Shown in pieces: positions 25,428 to 34,359 of a DNA stretch of 64,000 nucleotides. The translations under genes and the position numbers were made by a program. The stretch lies in contig NZ_JBHRTO010000001.1 in assembly GCF_042646385.1 (NCBI RefSeq), forward strand, positions 1,488,001-1,552,000, in the 5' to 3' direction. The notes under the pieces were generated by a model, which worked only from the letters and a program-made list of their open reading frames with translations, had not been told where the DNA came from and ran no database searches. The stretch's first letter is position 1, and each line of letters begins with the position of its first letter. The DNA is from Cypionkella sinensis. Lineage in GTDB: Bacteria > Pseudomonadota > Alphaproteobacteria > Rhodobacterales > Rhodobacteraceae.

Positions 25428-27929
25428 TCAGATGATCGAGAACTCGCCCGCGCCAAACCCGGCCAAATTCGCCCCGACATTGGCAAACAGTATCCCCGCA
25501 GCCCCACCGACACCATCGGCATCGTAATACAAATGCCCAGTGTCGGTCTCATAGATGATCCGATCCGAAGCCCGCACCGCGCGCCCGGTCGTATTTGCCG
25601 CAAAATTCACCGAAGACAACGCTCCCACCGACAATGCCCCAAACACTGCATCATCCAGCTCGATACGATCCTGCGCCACCACGTAACCAGTGACCGTATC
25701 GACATTCGCGGGGATCAGAGCAGCATTGAACACGAAAACATCAAACCCATCACCACCGGTCATCACATCCCTGCCCTGACCGCCAAACAAGACGTCATTT
25801 CCAGTGCCGCCATTCAGCGTGTCGGCCCCGTCACCGCCATTCAGTGTATCATTTCCGCCCAGCCCGCTCAGTTGGTTCGCTCCACGGTTCCCAATGATCA
25901 TCTGCGCCAACCCATTACCGGTGAGATTAATCGCCGTGGGAAGCCCGCCATTGCTTGTGCTCAGTGTCTCAATGTCATCGTCCGCTTCCAGCACATAGCT
26001 TGTCGCAGCCCAGACACGATCTGCCGCGCCCTCGCCTGCGTTCTCATTGATGCGGTCTTGTTGGGTGTCCACAAAATACCAATCGCTGCCCACGCCACCG
26101 GCAAGGGTGTCATTGCCCACTCCGCCATCCAGTTGGTCGTTCCCACCAAGGCCAAACAGGCGATCGTTCCCGCCTAACCCCGACAGAATGTTGCTCCCTG
26201 CGTTGCCGGTGATCGACTGCGCCATGTTGTTGCCGCTCAGGTTCAATGCCTGCGTCCCGGTGGCACCCACGGTATTGAGCACTTCAATATCGTCGTCCAA
26301 TGCGAGGCTAAAGCTGACTGACACGGCCACACGATCGCCGGTACCGCCACCGCCAATCTCATTGATCTGGTCAGTCGCATCGTCAACGATGTAGATATCG
26401 TTGCCGGCCCCACCTGTCATCACATCGCGACCCACCCCGCCGCTCAGCGTGTCAACACCAGCCCCACCTTCAAGCGTGTCGTTGCCGGTGTCGCCCACCA
26501 ACGAGTCATTTCCATTGTTGCCGCGCAGCAGGTTGTTGCTGGCATTGCCGACAATAGTGTCGTTGCCGCCGCCGCCAAACGCCTGCTCGACCAACGTGCC
26601 ATAGGCGATGCCCATGTTCAGCCGCCCGCCCAGCACGTCTGACGACGCACCCTGGCGCAGGTCAATCCGCTGCGCTCCCGCAAAGCCCGACATATCAACC
26701 GTATCGGTGCCACCGTTATCAAAGATCGTGAAGGCCACGTAATTATCATTGGCCGGATCGTTCAACGTCACAGCTTGATCGAGTGCCGCATTTCCGGTGT
26801 TGGAGTGATAGCCGTAAGTGGTGTTGCCCGTCCGGGTGGTAGTGGACAGCCCGTAAAGATTGCTGATCGCCAAAATATCCGCGATCATCGGAGTCAACAC
26901 CCAACGGAATTGCGCATTTACAAAGGTGTTATAATCGGTTCCGTCGCGCGAAAATTCGTCATGCATTGACTGCATGTAGGACATGATCGACAAATGCTGC
27001 GAGTCGTTGAGGTAAAAGTTATCAACGCCGTAGGTGGCCGAGCCGTTATAGTTCCCGCCGTGCCCTAGCCCAAGTGCGTGGCCCAGTTCGTGAATCGTCG
27101 TCTCGAACGAATAGCTGTCAAAGCTGGTGCCGAACTCGCTCAGCCAGCCAGTTGTAATCATCATTGATGACGAGGTGATGGTGCCATCGGGGCTGGTGAC
27201 ATTGTTGTTATAAGCATTGACGCCAGCTTCGCTGTCATCAAACGTAATCTGCGCCGCCCCATTCGTCGCCACAAAATTGATGCCGCTGACATCTGCCCAC
27301 ATCCGCAGCGCCTGCACCGCCAAGGTCGCGCCCGCAGACGTCAATTGGGAGACATTATAGGTGATCGTGCGGCCCCCGCTGAGGTCATAGGCGGTGGCGG
27401 GCACATTCTGGGAAACGCCAGAACCGAAGAACCGCTCAAAATTGTTGGTCAATTGCCAAGCCACTTCATCGGCCGTCAGGACGACCCCTGCTGGAGTGTC
27501 GTTCACCGCAGAGACCACAAAATCGCCTCTGCTGCTGCTATAACCTGCGACGTCGAGAAAATAGGTGCCCGTGGTCGTCGCGGTAAAGGTCAGAGCCGAA
27601 TTCAAAGACAGCGCACCGCCCGCATCATCATTCGACAACAACTGCGTGCCGGACGCGTTGCGCAAGGTCAACAGCGTATCCGCCACTGGCGCGCGGCCTA
27701 CACCCAGCACACGGAAATCATAGGTTTGACCGGCTACCAGGGTAACCGCATACCAATCATGATCCCCCGAAGCCCCTATCGTTCCATAGGTGCTGGTGCC
27801 CAGCGTCAACCGGGCCGTGGTGGCCGTGTTGTCCGCAACATCGCCACCCGGCAGAGGCAGCGCCTGAATCGACATGTCATTGGCCATAAGGTCACGGACG
27901 GATTGCTGGGGTTGGCTGGCTGCAGACAT
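25428..27929 (-). CDS. Secreted serralysin-like RTX metalloprotease with PPC domain
   Basis: From the ATG at 27929, which follows AAGGAGATAGGT, the protein has 833 residues. Residues about 35-140 form a PPC-type beta domain. The catalytic metzincin motif HELGHALGLGH is at 280-290, with the Met-turn SIMSYM near 314-319. From about 451 to the C-terminus are three blocks of calcium-binding RTX nonapeptides (for example GGGGNDTIVG, GLGGNDRLFG, GDGADTLNGG). No cleavable signal is seen; such proteins normally leave by a type I exporter recognising the C-terminus. No exporter genes lie in this window. Confidence 0.92.
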   Translation of the reverse strand: MSAASQPQQSVRDLMANDMSIQALPLPGGDVADNTATTARLTLGTSTYGTIGASGDHDWYAVTLVAGQTYDFRVLGVGRAPVADTLLTLRNASGTQLLSNDDAGGALSLNSALTFTATTTGTYFLDVAGYSSSRGDFVVSAVNDTPAGVVLTADEVAWQLTNNFERFFGSGVSQNVPATAYDLSGGRTITYNVSQLTSAGATLAVQALRMWADVSGINFVATNGAAQITFDDSEAGVNAYNNNVTSPDGTITSSSMMITTGWLSEFGTSFDSYSFETTIHELGHALGLGHGGNYNGSATYGVDNFYLNDSQHLSIMSYMQSMHDEFSRDGTDYNTFVNAQFRWVLTPMIADILAISNLYGLSTTTRTGNTTYGYHSNTGNAALDQAVTLNDPANDNYVAFTIFDNGGTDTVDMSGFAGAQRIDLRQGASSDVLGGRLNMGIAYGTLVEQAFGGGGNDTIVGNASNNLLRGNNGNDSLVGDTGNDTLEGGAGVDTLSGGVGRDVMTGGAGNDIYIVDDATDQINEIGGGGTGDRVAVSVSFSLALDDDIEVLNTVGATGTQALNLSGNNMAQSITGNAGSNILSGLGGNDRLFGLGGNDQLDGGVGNDTLAGGVGSDWYFVDTQQDRINENAGEGAADRVWAATSYVLEADDDIETLSTSNGGLPTAINLTGNGLAQMIIGNRGANQLSGLGGNDTLNGGDGADTLNGGTGNDVLFGGQGRDVMTGGDGFDVFVFNAALIPANVDTVTGYVVAQDRIELDDAVFGALSVGALSSVNFAANTTGRAVRASDRIIYETDTGHLYYDADGVGGAAGILFANVGANLAGFGAGEFSII

Positions 27930-28099
27930 ACCTATCTCCTTCATTTCACAACTCAAATTGCCGCGAAAACCGCGACGGTGATCAAAATGCTCGTTCAATG
28001 AAATTGGGTTACAAGCAGCAGCAAGGCCCCAAACTGACCGTATTTTAACGATTTTAGCATCTGCCCGTCGGCCTGTCTATGCGGTTACCCCGCACAAAC

Positions 28100-28567
28100 C
28101 TACTGTAATGTTTCCAGCAGACCCACCAACGGATAGACCAAAGCCGCCGCAGAACCTGCCCGCAACGGCGCATCTGCACCGCCCAGCCGCAGCTCTTGCG
28201 TGGTTTGTGGCACGAAACCTCTCGCGCTCTGCCGACCCGCTGCCAGCGTCACAGTAGCGCGATGGCTGTCGCGCAACGTAACACTGACCACCAGCACCCG
28301 CGCGCCCTCGGCTGGTGTGGGTTCATCTGCCAGTGCCTGCCCACTCTGGCGTTGAAAATCTGCACGCAGCCGTGCACAGAACTCCGGCACTTCGGGGAAC
28401 TGCCCCGCCGCAAAGCTGCATTGCAGCCAAACCGGCGCGTCAAGTTTCACCATGACCATCCCATTCTCCCAAGGCTGCGGCACAGATTCTACCCCTGCCG
28501 CCGCGATCTCTGCCGCAGCGATAACCAGCGCCACCATTGCGCCGACGCACGCAAAACACCACAGCAT
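28100..28567 (-). CDS. Small exported protein of unknown function
   Basis: The 155-residue product begins with a hydrophobic segment (CFACVGAMVALVIAAAEIAAA) that reads as a signal or anchor. The rest has two cysteines in WLQCSFAAGQFPEVPEFCARL and a beta-rich tail. I do not recognise the family. It stands alone between the protease and LacI genes. Confidence 0.6.
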   Translation of the reverse strand: MLWCFACVGAMVALVIAAAEIAAAGVESVPQPWENGMVMVKLDAPVWLQCSFAAGQFPEVPEFCARLRADFQRQSGQALADEPTPAEGARVLVVSVTLRDSHRATVTLAAGRQSARGFVPQTTQELRLGGADAPLRAGSAAALVYPLVGLLETLQ

Positions 28568-28596
28568 CCTGCTTCTCCCTCCCCATCGCGCTCTGG

Positions 28597-29613
28597 CTAC
28601 AGATTTTCTCGGATGAATATCTCTATCCTGATCTTTTCTTGCGAGGCCAGAATTTCCCGCCGATCACAACGTGCCCGCAGGATACGCATCGCCGAACGCA
28701 CCAGATGGCCGGGGTCTTGGCCAATCAGCGCATCAATCTGCCCCGATAGCAATGCCGCCTCAGTGAACGGCGTGCGCTCATGCGCGATTGTCGTCGCACG
28801 GCTGGCTTGTGCCGTGATGATTTCCAGCGGCACCCGCGCTTCCGAGCCCAACACATAAACTCCAGCAATCGCGCCATGGCTGGCAAAGCTGGCACGGATG
28901 ATCCGCGCGGAACGATCCGGGTCGCCATAGGTTTCCAACGAAGGCAGCACCGTCAGATGCGGGTAATCAGCGTGGATCACCTCATCAAAGCCCAGACGCC
29001 GCTCCAGACTGTCGCGCGCATGCATGGTCTCGGCGACCACCAAGATCTTGCCGGGGTTTTGCGGCGCAAAACGCCCCATCAATCGCCCTGCCGTCGCCCC
29101 CGCTGCACGGTTGTCGATGCCGATGAAATCCTGCTGCGCAAGGCCAACCTGCCCAGAGATAAAGCTGACCGTGGCGATGCCGCGCTCAGCCAGCCGCGCC
29201 ATTGCGTCGCGCACCTGTGGAAACTCCGGCGCCATCAGCGCAACACCATCCACCCCATCGGCATCAAGGCCACCCAAAAGATTGGCAATCTGATGCGGAT
29301 CGCTGTCGCTGATCTGGCGCACTTCGGCGCGCATCATCTCGGGCGCAAAGGCAAGATTGGCCTCGTCGATTCGCGCAAATAGCCCGGCCAAAAATTGATC
29401 GCCACCGCGTGGCAGCAGAAACAAGAACCGATATTCCTTGCCGCGCGCCAGATTGGCCGCAACCATGTTGCGTACAAAGCCAATCTTTTCAATCGCTTGA
29501 TTGACACGCTTCACCGTGTCTTCGCGCACGCCGGATCGGTCATTCAGCACACGGTCCACCGTGGCCAAGCTGACCCCTGCCGCCAATGCCAGATCTTTCG
29601 TTGTTGGTCGCAT
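28597..29613 (-). CDS. LacI-family transcriptional regulator
   Basis: The 338-residue protein has the LacI helix-turn-helix and hinge at its N-terminus (TTKDLALAAGVSLATVDRVLNDRSGVREDTVKRV) and a periplasmic-binding-protein-like effector domain (DGVALMAPEFPQVRDAMARL, FIGIDNRAAGATAGRLMGRF, GVYVLGSEA). It diverges from the transporter operon at 29785 and almost surely binds the two identical palindromes in between. The effector is probably the transported polyol or its phosphate. Confidence 0.93.
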   Translation of the reverse strand: MRPTTKDLALAAGVSLATVDRVLNDRSGVREDTVKRVNQAIEKIGFVRNMVAANLARGKEYRFLFLLPRGGDQFLAGLFARIDEANLAFAPEMMRAEVRQISDSDPHQIANLLGGLDADGVDGVALMAPEFPQVRDAMARLAERGIATVSFISGQVGLAQQDFIGIDNRAAGATAGRLMGRFAPQNPGKILVVAETMHARDSLERRLGFDEVIHADYPHLTVLPSLETYGDPDRSARIIRASFASHGAIAGVYVLGSEARVPLEIITAQASRATTIAHERTPFTEAALLSGQIDALIGQDPGHLVRSAMRILRARCDRREILASQEKIRIEIFIRENL

Positions 29614-29675
29614 CAGATGCCCATGCCTGCCCTGACACTTGTTTTCCCTGAATTCTCCGCAGCTTGCAATCTGTT

Positions 29676-29691
29676 TGAGGTGCGCACCTCA
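29676..29691. promoter_or_regulatory. LacI-type operator O1, TGAGGTGCGCACCTCA
   Basis: A perfect 16-bp palindrome with the central GC step usual for LacI-family sites. It lies 63 bases from the lacI-type start and is repeated identically 30 bases further on. Confidence 0.88.
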
Positions 29692-29705
29692 GAAATCACT
29701 TGCCA

Positions 29706-29721
29706 TGAGGTGCGCACCTCA
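29706..29721. promoter_or_regulatory. LacI-type operator O2, identical to O1
   Basis: The same palindrome, extended here to 18 bp by flanking A and T (29705-29722). The centre-to-centre distance of 30 bp is close to three helical turns, placing both sites on one face of the DNA. It lies 63 bases before the binding-protein ATG. Confidence 0.88.
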
Positions 29722-29784
29722 TCTAGCCTTCCCTCAGCAAAGAGTCGTGGCGAGGAGGCCGTGGCCTGCAACCGGGAGGATAAA

Positions 29785-31101
29785 ATGAACGCGAAACTGC
29801 TGCTGACCACGGCATCCGTGGCGATCATGGCGACGACCGCCGCTATGGCCGAAGATCTGACGCTGTGCTGGGCTGCCTGGGATCCCGCCAACGCCCTGAT
29901 CGAACTGTCCAAGGAATATGAGGCCCAGTCCGGCAACACCATGCATTTCGAATTCGTGCCATGGACCAGCTTTGCCGACCGCATGCTGAACGAACTCAAT
30001 TCAGGCGGTAAACTCTGCGATCTGATGATCGGCGACAGCCAATGGATCGGCGGCGCTGCCGAGAACGGCCAATATATCAAGCTGAACGACTTCTTCGACG
30101 CCAACGGCATCAAGATGTCCGATTTCATCCCGGCCACCGTGACCGGCTATGCCGAATGGCCAAAAGGCACGCCAAACTACTGGGCGCTGCCGGCGTTCGG
30201 CGATGTGGTCGGCTGGACCTACCGCAAGGATTGGTTCGCCAAGCCCGAACTGCAAGCCGAATTCAAAGAGAAATACGGCCACGACCTCGCCCCGCCGGCG
30301 ACTTTTGACGAGTTGAAGCAAATCGCCGAATTCTTCCAGAACCGCGATATCGACGGCAAGAAGGTCTACGGCGTCTCGATCTATACCGAGCGCGGCTCAG
30401 AGGGCATCACCATGGGCGTGATGGATGTGCTGTATTCCTTCGGCTTCAAATACGATAACCCCGATAAACCCTATGATATGGAAGGCTTTGTGAACTCGGA
30501 AAACGCCGTCAAGGGGTTGGAGTTCTACAAATCTCTCTACGATTGCTGCGTCCCACCGGGGTCTTCCAACGGCTATATGGGTGAAGGGGTCGATGCCTAT
30601 AAATCCGGCCAAGTCGCCATGCAAATGAACTTCGCGTTCACCTGGCCCGGTTTCAACACCGATGCCAACGTGGGCGGCGACAAGACCGGCTATTTCACCA
30701 ACCCAGCTGGCCCGAACGGCGACAAATTCGCCCAGCTTGGCGGTCAGGGCATCTCGGTTGTCGCCGCGTCTGACAAGCAAGAGGCCGCCCTCACCTATAT
30801 CAAATGGTTCGCCCAGCCCGATGTGCAGGCGAAGTGGTGGAAACTCGGCGGCTATTCCGCCCTGCGCGCCGTCGTCGAAGACCCCGGTTTCGCCACCAGC
30901 CAGCCCTATGCGCAGACCTTCCTCGACAGCATGGCCATCGTGAAGGATTTCTGGGCCGAACCCAGCTACGCGACCCTGATGCAGTCGTCGCAGAAGTGGT
31001 TCCACGATTATGTCGTGGCAGGCAATGGCACCGCGAAAGAGGCGCTTGATGGCCTTGTCGCCGACTGGCACGCGACCTTCGAGGAAGAAGGTAAATACTA
31101 A
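29785..31101 (+). CDS. Periplasmic polyol/sugar-binding protein (family 1, GlpV/SmoE-like)
   Basis: The ATG at 29785 follows GGGAGGA and gives 438 residues. A signal peptide (MNAKLLLTTASVAIMATTAA) is followed by LTLCWAAWDPANALIELSKEYE, PWTSFADRMLNELNSGGKLCDLMIGDSQW and GGQGISVVAASDKQEAALTYIKWFA. The architecture matches solute-binding proteins for polyols. In the Rhizobium glycerol transporter the same set occurs (GlpV with P, Q, U, S, T), so glycerol or dihydroxyacetone is a candidate ligand; other polyols remain possible. Confidence 0.92.
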   Translation: MNAKLLLTTASVAIMATTAAMAEDLTLCWAAWDPANALIELSKEYEAQSGNTMHFEFVPWTSFADRMLNELNSGGKLCDLMIGDSQWIGGAAENGQYIKLNDFFDANGIKMSDFIPATVTGYAEWPKGTPNYWALPAFGDVVGWTYRKDWFAKPELQAEFKEKYGHDLAPPATFDELKQIAEFFQNRDIDGKKVYGVSIYTERGSEGITMGVMDVLYSFGFKYDNPDKPYDMEGFVNSENAVKGLEFYKSLYDCCVPPGSSNGYMGEGVDAYKSGQVAMQMNFAFTWPGFNTDANVGGDKTGYFTNPAGPNGDKFAQLGGQGISVVAASDKQEAALTYIKWFAQPDVQAKWWKLGGYSALRAVVEDPGFATSQPYAQTFLDSMAIVKDFWAEPSYATLMQSSQKWFHDYVVAGNGTAKEALDGLVADWHATFEEEGKY

Positions 31102-31125
31102 GCCAAACCGCCTTCGGGCGGTGCT

Positions 31126-31160
31126 GCGCGAGGCTCTTGAGGGCCAACAGAGCCTCGCGC
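31126..31160 (+). terminator. Intercistronic hairpin after the binding-protein gene
   Basis: Twelve-base arms (31126-31137, GCGCGAGGCTCT, and 31149-31160, its complement) enclose an eleven-base loop. A smaller stem, ACCGCC-TTCG-GGCGGT, precedes it at 31107-31122. There is no U-tract, so it probably stabilises the binding-protein message or causes partial termination before the permease genes. Confidence 0.7.
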
Positions 31161-31196
31161 ATGATGCTTGAAGCGGCCCTCAGGAAAGCCAATCCC

Positions 31197-32141
31197 ATGC
31201 CCGATCCCCTTCAGCGCGCAGCCCTTGCTACGCCGCCCAAACTTGCACATCAAATCCGCGGCTTGTCAGATCGCACCATCGCGTGGCTGTTCGTTGCCCC
31301 CACCATCTTTCTGTTGCTGGCGATCAACATCTTTCCGCTGATCTGGACCATCCGCCTGTCGCTGACCAACTTCCGCACCAACCGCCCCAACAATGCGGTG
31401 GAATGGGTCGGGATTGAGAACTACCGCAAGATCCTGACCAACCCCGACACATGGGCCTCTCTGCAAGCCACCGCGCATTTTCTGATCTGGACCATCACGC
31501 TGCAAGTTTTGATCGGCTTTACCCTTGCTTATCTGATCAACAAAAAGTTCCGCAGCAATGATCTGTGGACGACGCTGATCGTGCTGCCGATGATGCTGTC
31601 CCCCGCCGTGGTCGGCAATTTCTGGACCTTCCTGTATCAACCGCAAATCGGATTGTTCAACTATTTCGTAGGTTTCCTGACCGGCGCAGACCCCGCCAGC
31701 TTTTCGATGATCGGCGAAGTCGCGCTCGCGCCCTGGGCCATCATCATCGTTGACACCTGGATGTGGACGCCATTCGTGATGCTGATCTGCCTCGCGGGCC
31801 TGCGCTCGATCCCGCCCTCGATCTACGAAGCCGCCGAATGTGACCGCGCCTCGAAATGGCGGCAGTTCTGGACGATCACCCTGCCGATGGCCCTGCCTTT
31901 CCTGATGCTCGCCGTGCTGTTTCGTGGGATTGAGAACTTCAAGATGTTCGATCTTGTCGTGCAACTCACTGGCGGCGGCCCCGGTGCCACCACGCAATTA
32001 ACCTCGATCGACCTCAAGCGCGAAGCCTTCGAGAAATGGCGCACCGGCTATGCCTCGGCCTATGCCGTGATCCTGTTTGTCACCGTCTTCGGCCTCGCCT
32101 CGATCTACGTCAAAGCCCTGAACAAGGTGAAAGACAGATGA
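31197..32141 (+). CDS. Polyol ABC transporter permease 1 (MalF/GlpP type)
   Basis: The ATG at 31197, nine bases after AGGAAA, gives 314 residues; earlier starts fall in or beside the hairpin. Six membrane segments and the permease EAA motif (EAAECDRASKWRQFWTITLPMALPFLML) are visible. It pairs with the next permease, whose start overlaps its stop. Confidence 0.92.
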   Translation: MPDPLQRAALATPPKLAHQIRGLSDRTIAWLFVAPTIFLLLAINIFPLIWTIRLSLTNFRTNRPNNAVEWVGIENYRKILTNPDTWASLQATAHFLIWTITLQVLIGFTLAYLINKKFRSNDLWTTLIVLPMMLSPAVVGNFWTFLYQPQIGLFNYFVGFLTGADPASFSMIGEVALAPWAIIIVDTWMWTPFVMLICLAGLRSIPPSIYEAAECDRASKWRQFWTITLPMALPFLMLAVLFRGIENFKMFDLVVQLTGGGPGATTQLTSIDLKREAFEKWRTGYASAYAVILFVTVFGLASIYVKALNKVKDR

Positions 32142-33076
32142 GCTTTTCCATCACCGAACCCTCATCCCGCCAAAAATGGATCGCCGGTGGCCTCGTTATC
32201 GCCTACGCCATCCTCACCCTATTGCCCCTCGCATGGATCATCGCAACGGGTTTTAAAACCCCCGCCGATGCCATCGCCTACCCGCCGAAAGTGCTGTTCA
32301 CCCCGTCACTCGAAGGTTACGTCAACCTGTTCACCTCGCGCGCGCGTGTCACGCCCGAAGACCTCGCTGCCCTCGGCCCGCCGACCACGTGGTATGACAG
32401 CATCGTGCGGCAATACGACATGGTGATCACCGGGGCCTCGCGCTATGGCGAGCGGTTCCTGAACTCGGTCATCATCGGCTTCGGCTCCACCTTCCTGTCG
32501 GTTTTCCTAGGCACTATTGCGGCTTACGCGTTCAGCCGCTTCAAAGTCCCGCTGAAAGATGACCTCTTATTCTTCATCCTCTCCACAAGGATGATGCCCC
32601 CCATCGCCGTCGCCATCCCGATTTTCCTGATGTATCGCCAGCTTGGCCTATCCGACACCCACCTCGGCATGATCCTGCTTTACACGGCGGTAAACCTGTC
32701 GCTCTCGGTCTGGCTGCTGAAAGGTTTCATCGACGAAATCCCCATCGAATATGAAGAAGCCGCGCTGATCGACGGCTACACCCGCTTCCAAGCCTTCTAC
32801 AAAGTCGTCCTGCCGCAGGCCGCCACGGGTATCGCCTCCACCGCGATTTTCTGCCTGATTTTTGCGTGGAACGAATATGCCTTCGCCGTGCTGCTGACCT
32901 CTGGAACGGCGCAAACCGCCCCGCCCTTCATCCCCACCATCATCGGCGCTGGCGGCAAAGACTGGCCCGCCGTAGCCGCAGGGGCGACGCTGTTCCTGCT
33001 GCCGATCATGGCCTTCACCATCTTGTTGCGCAAACACCTGCTGCGCGGCATCACCTTCGGAGCGGTGCGCAAATGA
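32138..33076 (+). CDS. Polyol ABC transporter permease 2 (MalG/GlpQ type)
   Basis: The 312-residue product has about six membrane segments and the EAA loop EEAALIDGYTRFQAFYKVVLPQAATGIASTAIF. An extra-cytoplasmic insertion of about 60 residues after the first segment is typical of this branch. It overlaps genes on both sides by four bases. Confidence 0.92.
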   Translation: MSFSITEPSSRQKWIAGGLVIAYAILTLLPLAWIIATGFKTPADAIAYPPKVLFTPSLEGYVNLFTSRARVTPEDLAALGPPTTWYDSIVRQYDMVITGASRYGERFLNSVIIGFGSTFLSVFLGTIAAYAFSRFKVPLKDDLLFFILSTRMMPPIAVAIPIFLMYRQLGLSDTHLGMILLYTAVNLSLSVWLLKGFIDEIPIEYEEAALIDGYTRFQAFYKVVLPQAATGIASTAIFCLIFAWNEYAFAVLLTSGTAQTAPPFIPTIIGAGGKDWPAVAAGATLFLLPIMAFTILLRKHLLRGITFGAVRK

Positions 33077-33261
33077 AAACCTTCGTCAATGGACTTCTGC
33101 GCCTGCGCCGTGGCCCGTGGGAGGCGCTGGCAACCGTCCTGATCGCCCTTGGCGTGTTCATGCTGATGCAGCCTTTCGCCTTGATATTGTTCACCTACTC
33201 TTTCCTGGTGACGCTGATCGGCACGGTGATGTTCATCATCACCAGCCATTTCCCGGAGTAA
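33073..33261 (+). CDS. Small two-segment membrane protein of the transporter operon (GlpU-like)
   Basis: The 62-residue product reads as a basic start (MKTFVNGLLRLRRGPWEALA) and two hydrophobic segments (TVLIALGVFMLMQPFALILF and FLVTLIGTVMFIITS). It overlaps the permease gene by four bases and ends three bases before the ATPase gene. A small membrane gene in this slot is known as GlpU in the Rhizobium glycerol operon; its role is unclear. Confidence 0.8.
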   Translation: MKTFVNGLLRLRRGPWEALATVLIALGVFMLMQPFALILFTYSFLVTLIGTVMFIITSHFPE

Positions 33262-33264
33262 GCG

Positions 33265-34359
33265 ATGGCCCAGATTGTCATCAAAAGCCTGCGCAAAGAA
33301 TTCGGTGCCTTTACCGCCGTGCAATCTTCCAGCTTCACCATCGAAGACGGCGAGTTCTTCATGCTGCTGGGGCCTTCCGGCTGCGGCAAAACCACCACCC
33401 TGCGGATGATCGCGGGGCTTGAACTGCCCACCTCGGGTGAGATTTTCATCGACGGGGCCGAGGTCAGCCAAAAGCCCGCCAGCCAGCGTGACATTGCCTT
33501 CGTGTTCCAGATGTTCGCGCTTTATCCGCATATGAATGTGCGCAAGAACATCTCTTACCCGCTGGTCAGTCAAGGCATGAAGCGCGATCAGGTGCGCGTC
33601 AAGGTGAACGAAGTCGCCGAAATCCTTGGCATCACCTCGATCCTGGAAAAGCCCGTCGGCGGCCTGTCTGGCGGCGACCGTCAGCGCGTCGCCCTTGGCC
33701 GCGCTATTGTCCGTGATCCGGCGTGTTTTCTGATGGACGAACCCTTGGGCGCACTGGATGCCGAGTTCCGCGAGCATATGGCGCTGGAACTGCGCGCGCT
33801 GCACGACCGCATGCGCGCCACCACCGTTTATGTCACGCATGACCAGCTTGAGGCGATGCAGATGGGCGACAAGATCGTGGTGATGAACCATGGTGTCGTC
33901 GAACAATTCGGCCGCCCGCAAGAGATTTACGACTGGCCCGCCACCACCTTCGTGGCAAAATTCATCGGCTCGCCCGCGATGAACCTGTTGAACTTCAACG
34001 GCATGGTCGGCAATGGCAGCGCAGAAGTTACCCTGTCAGACGCCGCCATCCCAATCCCGCCGATGATCAGCGGCGCAAACGGCCCCCTTACCCTTGGCGT
34101 GCGCCCCGAACATATCCGTCTGGACGATAGCGCCGCCTTCCGCGCCCGCATCACCGCCGCCGAATACCTTGGCACCACCCAGATCATCACCCTCGACACC
34201 GCGCACGGCCCCGTCAAAGCCCGTGCGCCATCAACAAATGCCGCACCAATCGGTGCCACCACCGGACTGGCCTTCGATCCCCGCTCGATCACCCTGTTCG
34301 ACCCATCGGGCCACGCGCTGATGTCCGAGGCCAATCAAAAGGTTCTGTCCCATGGCTGA
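33265..34359 (+). CDS. Polyol ABC transporter ATPase 1 (GlpS-like)
   Basis: The 364-residue protein has Walker A GPSGCGKTTTLRMIAG, Q-loop FVFQMFALYPHMNVRKNI, signature LSGGDRQRVALGRAI, Walker B CFLMDEPLGALD and a C-terminal TOBE region (LGVRPEHIRL). It overlaps the second ATPase gene by eight bases. Two different ATPases per transporter is the hallmark of the Glp-type system. Confidence 0.92.
   Translation: MAQIVIKSLRKEFGAFTAVQSSSFTIEDGEFFMLLGPSGCGKTTTLRMIAGLELPTSGEIFIDGAEVSQKPASQRDIAFVFQMFALYPHMNVRKNISYPLVSQGMKRDQVRVKVNEVAEILGITSILEKPVGGLSGGDRQRVALGRAIVRDPACFLMDEPLGALDAEFREHMALELRALHDRMRATTVYVTHDQLEAMQMGDKIVVMNHGVVEQFGRPQEIYDWPATTFVAKFIGSPAMNLLNFNGMVGNGSAEVTLSDAAIPIPPMISGANGPLTLGVRPEHIRLDDSAAFRARITAAEYLGTTQIITLDTAHGPVKARAPSTNAAPIGATTGLAFDPRSITLFDPSGHALMSEANQKVLSHG

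Noticed and set aside
25700..26600. Internal DNA repetition that could be read as a tandem repeat or CRISPR-like array
   Set aside because: The repetition follows the GGxGxD nonapeptide code of RTX calcium-binding repeats in the protease; there are no constant repeats with unique spacers.
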